DNA of 64,000 bases from Anaeromassilibacillus sp. An172 (GTDB lineage Bacteria; Bacillota; Clostridia; Oscillospirales; Acutalibacteraceae): the NCBI RefSeq assembly GCF_002160515.1, contig NZ_NFKS01000002.1, positions 1 through 64,000 on the forward strand, written 5' to 3'. A program made the position numbers and the translations under genes. Shown here piece by piece: positions 17,210 through 25,537 of this stretch; the first letter of the stretch is position 1; each line of letters begins with the position of its first letter. The notes beneath the pieces were generated by a model, which made no database searches, was not told the DNA's origin, and worked only from the letters and a program-made list of their open reading frames with translations.

Positions 17210-18415
17210 TCAGATATTGTCAAATTCAAAATAGCAGGCGGGAAGAATCCTTTTAAGCCAGCTGCTGCTCTTTGCGATTGATACCGCCTGGTCTAAAGAA
17301 TAGGGCAGAGCTTTAAGCTTGTCGGTAACCGCTTTTTCCGCAGTGAAAAGATTTATATTTTCCGGTATACCCGGCTTGAGATTTCTTCTTATTCCGTCAA
17401 GTCCGGCATTTATAAGTAATGTATATGCGATATATGGGTTTGTCATTGGGTCTGGAGAGCGCAGCTCAATTCTTCTGTACTCGCCGTGAGCCGCAGGAAT
17501 CCTGATAAGCTGGGAACGATTTTCCGGTGACCATGTGATGTATTTCGGAGCTTTTTTCTCACCTAAACGGAGATAGGAGTCCTTGCATGGGTTTAAAAAT
17601 GCTGACATTTCTTCCACATGCTCCAAAACTCCTGCCATAAAGCTTTCCCAGTAATCGTTGTTGTCATCGCTTCTTATAGACATATTTATATGCATACCGT
17701 TTCCGCTTTTGTCCTTTAATGGCTTTGGTGAAAAGTCGGCGTAAAGACCGTTGCCCATGGCGATAGCTTCAACCACGGATTTAAAGGTTGTTGCATTGTC
17801 GGCGGCGGTGAGAGCGTCGCTGTAACGAAAATCTATTTCATTTTGACCTGGGCCTTCCTCGTGATGAGAGCTTTCCGGTTTTATTCCCATGTCAAGGAGA
17901 GTAAAGCAGATTTCTCTTCTCACATTTTCGCCCTTGTCCAGAGGGGCAATGTCCATGTATCCGGCTTTGTCAAATGGGGTGTCGGTGGGGTTTCCTTTTT
18001 CGTCGGTATGGAAAAGATAAAACTCAAATTCTGCGCCGAAGTAGCAGTCAATGCCCATTTCCTTGGCTGCTTTTATTGATTTTTTCAAAATATATCTGCT
18101 GTCCTTTTCAAAAGGAGTTCCGTCAGGGTAGGAGATATCGCAGAACATTCTGATAACCCTGCCGCTTTGGGGACGCCATGGGAGAATTGCAAGTGTTGAC
18201 GGGTCGGGGTGAAGAAATAAATCGGATTTTACTTCATCTCCGAAACCGTTTATTGCAGAAGCGTCGAAAGAAATTCCGTGAGAAAAAGCTCTGTCAAGCT
18301 CGTCGGGCATAATGGCAATATTTTTTTGTACTCCGTTTTTGTCGCAGAAAGCCAGTCTTATAAACTTTACATCCTCTTCCTGCACAAATGTTTTTACTTC
18401 TTCTAATGAATACAT
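17210..18415 (-). CDS. glnA: Glutamine synthetase, type I family, short form
   Basis: It makes glutamine from glutamate, ammonia and ATP. Metal and substrate motifs are present: GAEFEFYLF, HHEEGPGQNEIDF, GNGMHINMS, SPENRSQLIRIP and RRIELRSPDPMTNPY. It has 401 residues, about 40 fewer than Bacillus GlnA, mostly missing at the C-terminus, which ends LPACYFEFDNI. There is no adenylylation region. The gene leads a minus-strand set with the ANTAR regulator, purF and nadE, and has an attenuator in its leader. Confidence 0.92.
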   Translation of the reverse strand: MYSLEEVKTFVQEEDVKFIRLAFCDKNGVQKNIAIMPDELDRAFSHGISFDASAINGFGDEVKSDLFLHPDPSTLAILPWRPQSGRVIRMFCDISYPDGTPFEKDSRYILKKSIKAAKEMGIDCYFGAEFEFYLFHTDEKGNPTDTPFDKAGYMDIAPLDKGENVRREICFTLLDMGIKPESSHHEEGPGQNEIDFRYSDALTAADNATTFKSVVEAIAMGNGLYADFSPKPLKDKSGNGMHINMSIRSDDNNDYWESFMAGVLEHVEEMSAFLNPCKDSYLRLGEKKAPKYITWSPENRSQLIRIPAAHGEYRRIELRSPDPMTNPYIAYTLLINAGLDGIRRNLKPGIPENINLFTAEKAVTDKLKALPYSLDQAVSIAKSSSWLKRILPACYFEFDNI

Positions 18416-18510
18416 TGCATAAACCTCCGTATTTAAGGAAAATAAGTAAATAATTTTCTTCCCGCTGTCAACAATACAATTATTATTGTTTGTATCAGCG
18501 ATAAACCTGT

Positions 18511-18612
18511 AAAAAGAAAACGCTCATAAAAAAGGGCATAAAAACCCCTTTGTATGAACGCCTTTGCTCAACTTTATTATTACTATTATACATCCGGCAA
18601 TAGAAATGTCAA
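18511..18612 (-). promoter_or_regulatory. glnA promoter and leader attenuator
   Basis: On the minus strand TTGACA (18607-18612) and TATAAT (18585-18590) are 16 bp apart. Within about 20 nt of the expected start lies an extended hairpin at 18521-18560, with outer stem CGTTCATA/TATGAGCG and inner stem AAAGGG/CCCTTT. A T-rich run follows at 18511-18520. This is a terminator placed inside the leader, so glnA expression should need antitermination. The 5' arm carries GCAAAGGCGT, matched in the gltB leader. Confidence 0.75.
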
Positions 18613-18671
18613 GAATTATTCTGTTATATGCAGGATTAAAAAGGAAATTATTCATAATTATTATTTTTATA

Positions 18672-18700
18672 TTGACAAACAGGGGATAATGGAGTAAAAT
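18672..18700 (+). promoter_or_regulatory. gltB promoter
   Basis: TTGACA (18672-18677) and TAAAAT (18695-18700) are separated by exactly 17 bp. The expected start near 18707 lies only a few bases before the attenuator hairpin. The 18416-18821 gap holds this promoter, the oppositely oriented glnA promoter and the two leader terminators. Confidence 0.8.
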
Positions 18701-18712
18701 ATGCAAAGTGAA

Positions 18713-18760
18713 ACGGCAAAGGTGTCGCAGATAGTATCTGTATACCTGTGCCGTTTTTTG
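18713..18760 (+). terminator. Leader attenuator of gltBD
   Basis: The stem ACGGCAAAGGT/ACCTGTGCCGT (one mismatch) encloses an inner CAGAT/ATCTG hairpin and is followed by TTTTTT. It lies between promoter and gltB, so it works as an attenuator. The 5' arm includes GCAAAGGTGT, shared with the glnA leader. Confidence 0.82.
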
Positions 18761-18821
18761 TTTTTTAAAAGTAAAATTACAAAGTATTTCAGAAAAATGC
18801 ACGAGAAATGAGGTTGTTATT

Positions 18822-21800
18822 ATGGCAAAAACCGGTCAGACTCTTTACGACTCACGTTTTGAACATGATGCCTGCGGTATCGGTGCGGTTGTAAATATAA
18901 AAGGAAAAGCGTCACACAAAATAGTTGACGACGCTTTAAAGATTGTTGAAAGACTGGAACACAGAGCCGGCAAGGACGCATCCGGAGAAACAGGAGACGG
19001 CGTCGGCATTATGGTCAATGTTTCCCATAGCTTCTTTCAGCCTGAATGTAAAAGCCTTGGAATAAATCTTCCGGAAAAGGGAGATTACGGAGTGGGAATG
19101 TTTTTCTTCCCACAGGAAAAGCTCGAGAGAAATCAGGCTAAAAAGATGTTCGAGGTAATCGCAGTCAAGGAAGGCTTGGAGTTTTTGGGCTGGAGAGAGG
19201 TTCCCGTATGTCCGGAGATTCTCGGAAACAGAGCGAGAGACTGTATGCCTTTTATTATGCAGTGCTTTATCAAACGCCCTGAAAACACAAAAAGAGGTAT
19301 TGAGTTTGACAGACGCCTTTATATTGTGAGAAGGGTTTTTGAACAGAGCAACGACAACACATATGTGGTTTCACTTTCCTCAAGAACTGTAGTTTATAAG
19401 GGAATGTTCCTTGTAAATCAGTTGAGACTTTTCTATCCTGATTTGCAGAGGGAGGAGTATCAGTCCGCTATAGCAATGGTTCACTCAAGATTTTCCACAA
19501 ACACAAACCCAAGCTGGGAAAGAGCACATCCAAACAGATTTATTCTCCACAACGGAGAAATCAATACAATAAGGGGCAACGTGGACAGAATGTTGGCACG
19601 TGAGGAAACAATGTTTTCACCGGTTATGCCGGAAGAGGACATGGACAAAATTTTCCCTGTTGTAAACGCCTGCGGTTCTGACTCTGCAATGCTTGACAAT
19701 ACAATAGAATTCCTTGTAATGAACGGCGTGGAGCTTCCGTTGGCTATGATGATGACAATTCCGGAGCCTTGGAGCAAAGACCAGATGATGAGCAGAAGCA
19801 AAAGGGATTTGTACTGCTACTACTCAACAATGATGGAGCCTTGGGACGGCCCTGCCTCAATTCTTTTCTCCGACGGTGAAAAGGTGGGCGCAATCCTTGA
19901 CAGAAACGGTTTAAGACCATCAAGATATTATATTACCGAGGATGACGAGCTTATTTTGGCTTCCGAGGTCGGCGTTCTTGATATCCCAGAGGAAAAAATT
20001 CTTTTGAAATCACGTTTGCAGCCGGGCAAAATGCTTTTAGTTGACACAAAAGAGGGCAGACTTATTTCCGATGACGAGTGCAAGGAGTATTACGCCCAGA
20101 GAAATCCATACGGCGAATGGATTGATATGCATCTTGTTCGTCTTGAGGATTTGCCTATTCCAAATAAAAGAGTTGAAAACTACAGCCAGCAGGTGAGAGA
20201 CAGACTTTACAAGGCTTTCGGTTACACCTATGAGGACATCAAAAACATGGTTCTTCCAATGGCTAAAGACGGAATTGAGCCAACATCCTCTATGGGTATC
20301 GACACACCGCTTGCAGTGCTTTCCGATAAGCACCAGCTTCTTTTCAATTATTTCAAACAGCTTTTCGCACAGGTTACAAACCCGCCGATAGACGCTATCA
20401 GAGAGGAAATCGTAACCGATACCACCGTTTACGTTGGTTCAGACGGAAACCTTTTGGAGGAAAAGCCTGAAAACTGCACGGTTGTAAGCATTAAAAATCC
20501 AATCCTTACAGCCGTTGACCTTATGAAAATAAGAAGCATGAACAAGCCGGGCTTTAAGGTTGCCACTTTGTCACTGCTTTACTATAAAAATACTTCCCTT
20601 GAAAAGGCTTTGGATCATCTTTTCATAGCCTGTGACAGAGCCTATAAAAACGGTGCAAATATTATGATTTTGTCCGACAGGGGAGTTGACGAAAATCATG
20701 TTGCTATACCGTCACTTTTGGCAGTATCCGCAATGGAGCAGTATCTTGTAAGAACAAAGAAGAGAACAGCAATTTCCATTATTCTCGAAAGTGCAGAGCC
20801 GAGAAATGTTCATCACTTTGCCGCTTTGCTGGGTTACGGCGCAAGAGCCATAAACCCGTACCTTGCCCATGAGAGCATTACCGAGTGCATAGAAAAGGGA
20901 ATGCTTGATAAGGATTATCATACAGCTATAAGGGATTACAACCTTGCAGTGCTTCACGGAGTTGTAAAGGTTGCCGCAAAGATGGGTATTTCTACCTTGC
21001 AGTCCTACCAGTCCTCACAGATTTTTGAAGCTGTGGGAATTGAGAAAAGTGTTATAGATAAGTACTTTACCAACACAGTAAGCCGTGTGGGCGGTATCGG
21101 TCTTAAAGATATAGAGGACGATGTGGAGTACAGACACAACCACGCTTTTGACCCATTGGGACTTGGCGTTGACACAACCTTGGATAGCCTTGGACTTCAT
21201 AAGTTCAGAGGCGGCAGTGACACAGAGGAACACCTCTACAGCGCAGAAACAATAATTGCCTTGAGAGAAGCCGCAATGACAGGAAATTACGAGAAGTTTA
21301 AAGATTATACAGATAAAATCGATAACACTGAAACACCATTTAATCTCAGAGGTCTTATGGAGTTTAACTTCCCTGAAAACGGAGAAATCTCAATAGATGA
21401 GGTTGAGCCGGTTTCTGAGATTGTAAAGAGATTTAAAACGGGAGCTATGTCCTACGGCTCTATTTCTAAGGAAGCCCACGAGTGTATGGCGATAGCCATG
21501 AACATGCTGAAAGGCAAGTCAAATTCCGGCGAGGGCGGCGAAGAGCCTGAAAGACTTGGAACAGAGCGTTCAAGCGCAATTAAGCAGGTTGCCTCAGGAC
21601 GTTTCGGCGTTACCAGCGAATATCTGGTAAGCGCAAAGGAAATTCAGATTAAAATGGCACAGGGCGCAAAGCCGGGCGAGGGAGGACATCTTCCGGGCAA
21701 AAAGGTTTATCCATGGATTGCAAAGACAAGATATTCAACACCGGGTGTGTCCCTTATCTCACCTCCTCCTCACCATGATATTTATTCCATCGAGGACTTG

Positions 21801-23345
21801 GCTCAGCTTATTTACGACCTTAAAAACGCCAACAGAAAGGCGAGAATTTCCGTAAAGCTTGTTTCTGAGACAGGTGTAGGAACAATCGCCGCAGGTGTTG
21901 CAAAGGCAGGCGCACAGGTTGTGCTTATCTCCGGCTATGACGGAGGAACAGGTGCAGCTCCTCAGACTTCAATTCACAATGCAGGACTTCCTTGGGAGCT
22001 TGGTTTGGCAGAAGCACACCAGACACTTATCCAGAACGGCTTGAGAACAAAGGTTGTCCTTGAAGCCGACGGAAAGCTTATGAGCGGAAGAGATGTTGCC
22101 ATTGCCGCAATTTTGGGCGCAGAGGAATTTGGTTTCGCTACAGCTCCTCTTATCACAATGGGATGTCTTATGATGAGAGTCTGCAACAAAGACACCTGTC
22201 CTGTGGGAATTGCCACACAGAATCCTGAGCTTAGAAAGCGTTTCTGCGGCAAGCCTGAGTATGTTGTAAACTTTATGACCTTTATCGCAGAAGAGCTGAG
22301 AGAGCTTATGGCAAAGCTTGGAGTGAGAAAGGTAGATGAGCTTGTGGGACGCACAGACCTTATAAAGGTAAAGGAGAACATGAGCAGTGAAAAATCCAGA
22401 AAGATTGATTTGTCCGCAATCCTTTACAAGGGCGAGGAAAACGCTGTGCATTTCAACCCGGAAGATGTTTACGACTTTAAGCTTGAGGAAACATTGGACG
22501 AAAGCGTTATTTGCAAGAAGTTCAAAAGATCAATTAAAAACGGAAATCCCGATAAAATAGATATAAAGGTAACAAGTATCAACAGAACCTTGGGAAGCAT
22601 CTTCGGTTCTGAGATTACAGAAAAGTATAAGAACACATTGCCTGACGACACATATGTTGTAAACTGTCACGGCGGCGGAGGTCAGTCCTTCGGAGCATTT
22701 ATTCCAAAGGGACTTACAATGGTGCTCGAGGGCGACAGCAACGACTATTTCGGAAAGGGACTTTCCGGCGGAAAGCTTGTTGTAAAGCCTCCAAAGGAGA
22801 GTAAATTTAAAGCAGAGGAAAATATTATTATAGGAAACGTAGCTCTTTACGGAGCAACAAGCGGCGAGGCATATATAAATGGTATAGCCGGTGAAAGATT
22901 CTGCGTAAGAAATTCAGGAGCTTTTGCGGTTGTAGAGGGCGTGGGCGACCACGGCTGTGAGTATATGACAGGCGGCAGAGCGGTAATTTTAGGTAAAACC
23001 GGTAAAAACTTTGCAGCAGGTATGAGCGGCGGTATCGCTTATGTGCTTGATGAGGACCATACACTTTATCTCAAGCTCAACAAAGAGATGGTTTCAATGA
23101 CAGCCGTTAAGGAAAAGCACGATATTGCAGAGCTTAAAACCCTTATTGAAAATCACGTAAGGGAAACAGGCTCAAGTATCGGTAAGAAGATTTTGGACGA
23201 TTACGAGGGATATCTTCCTAAGTTTAAAAAGATTATTCCAAATGATTACAGTAAAATGATGAAAGCAATAGGAAAAATGGAAGAAAAGGGAATGTCAAGA
23301 GAACAGGCAGAGATCGAGGCATTCTATTCCATAGCAAACAACTGA
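18822..23345 (+). CDS. gltB: Glutamate synthase, large subunit
   Basis: This 1507-residue protein is the full-length GOGAT alpha subunit. It turns glutamine and 2-oxoglutarate into two glutamates. A 17-residue propeptide precedes the amidotransferase Cys18 (EHDACGIGAVV). The central domain is followed by the FMN-binding synthase domain (KPGEGGHLPGKKVYPWIA and SGYDGGTGAAPQTS). Cys residues of the 3Fe-4S cluster are visible in MRVCNKDTCPVGIATQ. The beta-helix C-terminal domain closes the protein. The start has GAGG upstream. It is followed by gltD after 11 bp. Confidence 0.98.
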   Translation: MAKTGQTLYDSRFEHDACGIGAVVNIKGKASHKIVDDALKIVERLEHRAGKDASGETGDGVGIMVNVSHSFFQPECKSLGINLPEKGDYGVGMFFFPQEKLERNQAKKMFEVIAVKEGLEFLGWREVPVCPEILGNRARDCMPFIMQCFIKRPENTKRGIEFDRRLYIVRRVFEQSNDNTYVVSLSSRTVVYKGMFLVNQLRLFYPDLQREEYQSAIAMVHSRFSTNTNPSWERAHPNRFILHNGEINTIRGNVDRMLAREETMFSPVMPEEDMDKIFPVVNACGSDSAMLDNTIEFLVMNGVELPLAMMMTIPEPWSKDQMMSRSKRDLYCYYSTMMEPWDGPASILFSDGEKVGAILDRNGLRPSRYYITEDDELILASEVGVLDIPEEKILLKSRLQPGKMLLVDTKEGRLISDDECKEYYAQRNPYGEWIDMHLVRLEDLPIPNKRVENYSQQVRDRLYKAFGYTYEDIKNMVLPMAKDGIEPTSSMGIDTPLAVLSDKHQLLFNYFKQLFAQVTNPPIDAIREEIVTDTTVYVGSDGNLLEEKPENCTVVSIKNPILTAVDLMKIRSMNKPGFKVATLSLLYYKNTSLEKALDHLFIACDRAYKNGANIMILSDRGVDENHVAIPSLLAVSAMEQYLVRTKKRTAISIILESAEPRNVHHFAALLGYGARAINPYLAHESITECIEKGMLDKDYHTAIRDYNLAVLHGVVKVAAKMGISTLQSYQSSQIFEAVGIEKSVIDKYFTNTVSRVGGIGLKDIEDDVEYRHNHAFDPLGLGVDTTLDSLGLHKFRGGSDTEEHLYSAETIIALREAAMTGNYEKFKDYTDKIDNTETPFNLRGLMEFNFPENGEISIDEVEPVSEIVKRFKTGAMSYGSISKEAHECMAIAMNMLKGKSNSGEGGEEPERLGTERSSAIKQVASGRFGVTSEYLVSAKEIQIKMAQGAKPGEGGHLPGKKVYPWIAKTRYSTPGVSLISPPPHHDIYSIEDLAQLIYDLKNANRKARISVKLVSETGVGTIAAGVAKAGAQVVLISGYDGGTGAAPQTSIHNAGLPWELGLAEAHQTLIQNGLRTKVVLEADGKLMSGRDVAIAAILGAEEFGFATAPLITMGCLMMRVCNKDTCPVGIATQNPELRKRFCGKPEYVVNFMTFIAEELRELMAKLGVRKVDELVGRTDLIKVKENMSSEKSRKIDLSAILYKGEENAVHFNPEDVYDFKLEETLDESVICKKFKRSIKNGNPDKIDIKVTSINRTLGSIFGSEITEKYKNTLPDDTYVVNCHGGGGQSFGAFIPKGLTMVLEGDSNDYFGKGLSGGKLVVKPPKESKFKAEENIIIGNVALYGATSGEAYINGIAGERFCVRNSGAFAVVEGVGDHGCEYMTGGRAVILGKTGKNFAAGMSGGIAYVLDEDHTLYLKLNKEMVSMTAVKEKHDIAELKTLIENHVRETGSSIGKKILDDYEGYLPKFKKIIPNDYSKMMKAIGKMEEKGMSREQAEIEAFYSIANN

Positions 23346-23356
23346 GGAGGGATATT

Positions 23357-24844
23357 ATGGGAAAGCCAACAGGATTTTTAGAGTTTGAAAGAAAGAATAA
23401 TTCCACACGCAGTCCCCTTGAGAGAATAAAGGATTTCTCTGAGTTCCATCCTCAGCTTTCAAAAGAGGACAGAGAACAGCAGGGCGCAAGATGCATGAAC
23501 TGCGGCGTGCCCTTCTGTCAGTCGGGAATGATGCTGGAAAGCGGTTTTACAGGCTGTCCGCTCCACAACCTTATACCGGAGTGGAACGATGAGATATACA
23601 GCCACAACTGGGAAAACGCATTGTCAAGACTGCTCAAAACAAACAATTTTCCGGAATTTACCGGAAGAGTTTGTCCGGCTCTCTGTGAAGCCGCCTGCAC
23701 CTGCGGACTTGATTCAGACCCTGTAACAATCCGTGAAAACGAATTGGCAATTATTGAAAACGGCTACAAGCAGGGATATATCAAGCCAAGAATTCCAAAG
23801 GTTAGAACAGATAAAAGGGTAGCCGTTATCGGTTCAGGCCCTGCGGGACTTACCGTTGCAGATATGCTTAACCAAAGAGGTCACAATGTCACAGTATATG
23901 AAAAAGAGGACAGAGTGGGCGGACTTCTGATGTACGGTATCCCTAATATGAAGCTTGACAAAAAAATCGTAAACAGAAAAGCAAGGCTTATGGCTCACGA
24001 GGGAATAAGATTTATTGTAAATACCGATGTGGGCAGAGATGTTTCCGTCCAGGAGCTCATGGATAATTACGACGCAATTGTGCTGTGCTGCGGAGCAAAA
24101 CAGCCAAGAACACTGAATGTTTCCGGAATGGATGCAAACGGTGTATACTTTGCGGTGGACTTTTTGACTTCCGTTACAAAAAGCCTTTTAAACTCCAATT
24201 TGCAGGATAAAAAATGTGTAAGTGCATCAGGCAAAAATGTCGTAGTTGTAGGCGGCGGTGACACAGGCAACGACTGTGTGGGAACCTGTATCCGTCAGGG
24301 CTGTAACAGCGTTGTACAGCTTGAAATGATGGAGCCCCTTCCAAAAACAAGAAGCAAAAATAATCCATGGCCTCAGTGGCCTAAGGTTTTGAAAACCGAT
24401 TACGGCCAGGAGGAAGCTATAGCAGTTTTCGGAAAGGACCCGAGAGTTTACTGCACCACAGTTAAAAACATCATAGCCGACGAGAGCAATAATATAAAGC
24501 AGATTGTCACAGTAGAGCTTAAATGGGAAAGAAATCCGGAAACAGGCAGATTTTCACCGGTTGAGATTGAGGGCAGTGAAAAGGTTTTGGACTGTGATTT
24601 GCTTTTAATTGCCGCAGGCTTTACAGGCTGTGAGGAATATGTTTCACAGGAATTTGAAGTTGAAACAACGGAAAGAAACTGCATTAAAACAGGAAAAGGT
24701 TCCTACAAAACTGAAAATCCAAAAGTATTCGCCGCAGGTGATGCAAGAAAAGGACAGTCACTTGTAGTGTGGGCAATAGCCGAGGGCAGAGAATGCGCTA
24801 AAGAGGTTGACCGCTTTCTTATGGGTTACTCCAATATGATTTGA
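23357..24844 (+). CDS. gltD: Glutamate synthase, small subunit
   Basis: This 495-residue subunit is the NADPH-oxidising, FAD-containing part of GOGAT. N-terminal cysteine motifs for two 4Fe-4S clusters (CMNCGVPFCQ, CPLHN, CPALCEAACTCG) are followed by the FAD loop VIGSGPAGLTVADML and the NAD(P) loop VVGGGDTGNDCVG. The C-terminal FAD block is FAAGDARKGQSLVVWAI. AGGAGGG precedes the ATG. It is cotranscribed with gltB. Confidence 0.98.
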   Translation: MGKPTGFLEFERKNNSTRSPLERIKDFSEFHPQLSKEDREQQGARCMNCGVPFCQSGMMLESGFTGCPLHNLIPEWNDEIYSHNWENALSRLLKTNNFPEFTGRVCPALCEAACTCGLDSDPVTIRENELAIIENGYKQGYIKPRIPKVRTDKRVAVIGSGPAGLTVADMLNQRGHNVTVYEKEDRVGGLLMYGIPNMKLDKKIVNRKARLMAHEGIRFIVNTDVGRDVSVQELMDNYDAIVLCCGAKQPRTLNVSGMDANGVYFAVDFLTSVTKSLLNSNLQDKKCVSASGKNVVVVGGGDTGNDCVGTCIRQGCNSVVQLEMMEPLPKTRSKNNPWPQWPKVLKTDYGQEEAIAVFGKDPRVYCTTVKNIIADESNNIKQIVTVELKWERNPETGRFSPVEIEGSEKVLDCDLLLIAAGFTGCEEYVSQEFEVETTERNCIKTGKGSYKTENPKVFAAGDARKGQSLVVWAIAEGRECAKEVDRFLMGYSNMI

Positions 24845-24865
24845 TGATTGATTGTAGATAAAGAG

Positions 24866-24899
24866 AAAACAGGGGAAGAAACAATTCCTCTGTTTTTTC
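24866..24899 (+). terminator. Terminator of gltBD
   Basis: The stem AAAACAGGGGAA/TTCCTCTGTTTT (one wobble) has a 7-nt loop and a T-run, 22 bp after the gltD stop. Confidence 0.88.
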
Positions 24900-24961
24900 T
24901 TGCGTAAATTTGTTTTGTAAGCTATAATAAAAAACATTACAAATTTATTGGGGTGTTGATA

Positions 24962-25399
24962 ATGAAAAAGGCAAAGGTTTTTTGGAAGATTATGAAATAC
25001 ACAAAGGCGGACAAAATAATTTTCGGATATCTTTTGTTTTTTGTTGCGGCGGCGTTTGTTATCTGGCTGTTCGAGCCGGAGATAACCAGAATTTGGGACA
25101 GCCTTTGGTATTGCTATGTTACATCAACCACAATAGGCTTCGGAGATTTTGTGGCTGTGACAATAGTGGGAAGAATAGCTTCAATAGCTTTGAGCATTTA
25201 CAGTATAATAGTAATAGCCTTGGTTCCCGGAATTGTAGTTAGCTATTTTCTGGAGTACACAAAGGTTAGAACAGACGAGAGTATGCTTCTTATTACAGAT
25301 AAGCTTGAAAACCTGGATAAGCTGTCAAAAGAGGAGCTAAAGGAGCTTTCTACCAAAATAAAAAAATTCAGAAAGAACAGAGGAAACGAAGCTAAATAA
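24962..25399 (+). CDS. Two-TM potassium channel (Ion_trans_2 type)
   Basis: The protein has 145 residues. TM1 (about residues 18-40) is followed by a pore helix and filter seen as TSTTIGFGDF, and then TM2. A charged helical C-terminus follows. TIGFGD is a classic K+ filter variant. No RCK/TrkA domain is fused, so gating is not evident; it probably assembles as a tetramer in the cell membrane. The ATG at 24962 follows GGGGTG; a TTG three codons earlier is less likely. Confidence 0.88.
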   Translation: MKKAKVFWKIMKYTKADKIIFGYLLFFVAAAFVIWLFEPEITRIWDSLWYCYVTSTTIGFGDFVAVTIVGRIASIALSIYSIIVIALVPGIVVSYFLEYTKVRTDESMLLITDKLENLDKLSKEELKELSTKIKKFRKNRGNEAK

Positions 25400-25408
25400 A
25401 TATGTAGA

Positions 25409-25440
25409 AAAATCGGGTATTGTTTAATATCCGATTTTCT
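25409..25440 (+). terminator. Terminator after the channel gene
   Basis: The stem AAAATCGGGTATT/AATATCCGATTTT with a short loop ends in TTTTC-T. Confidence 0.85.
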
Positions 25441-25537
25441 TATACATCGGCATAAAAACGGGAAAAATAAAACAACTTGCTAAATTTATCCTTATATTGT
25501 AAAATATAAATAGAAATATAAAGAAGGAGTAACAGAC

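Noticed and set aside
21969-22451. A 160-residue minus-strand frame within gltB
   Set aside because: It lies wholly inside the FMN-binding domain of gltB, has Cys/His-rich nonsense composition and no ribosome site.
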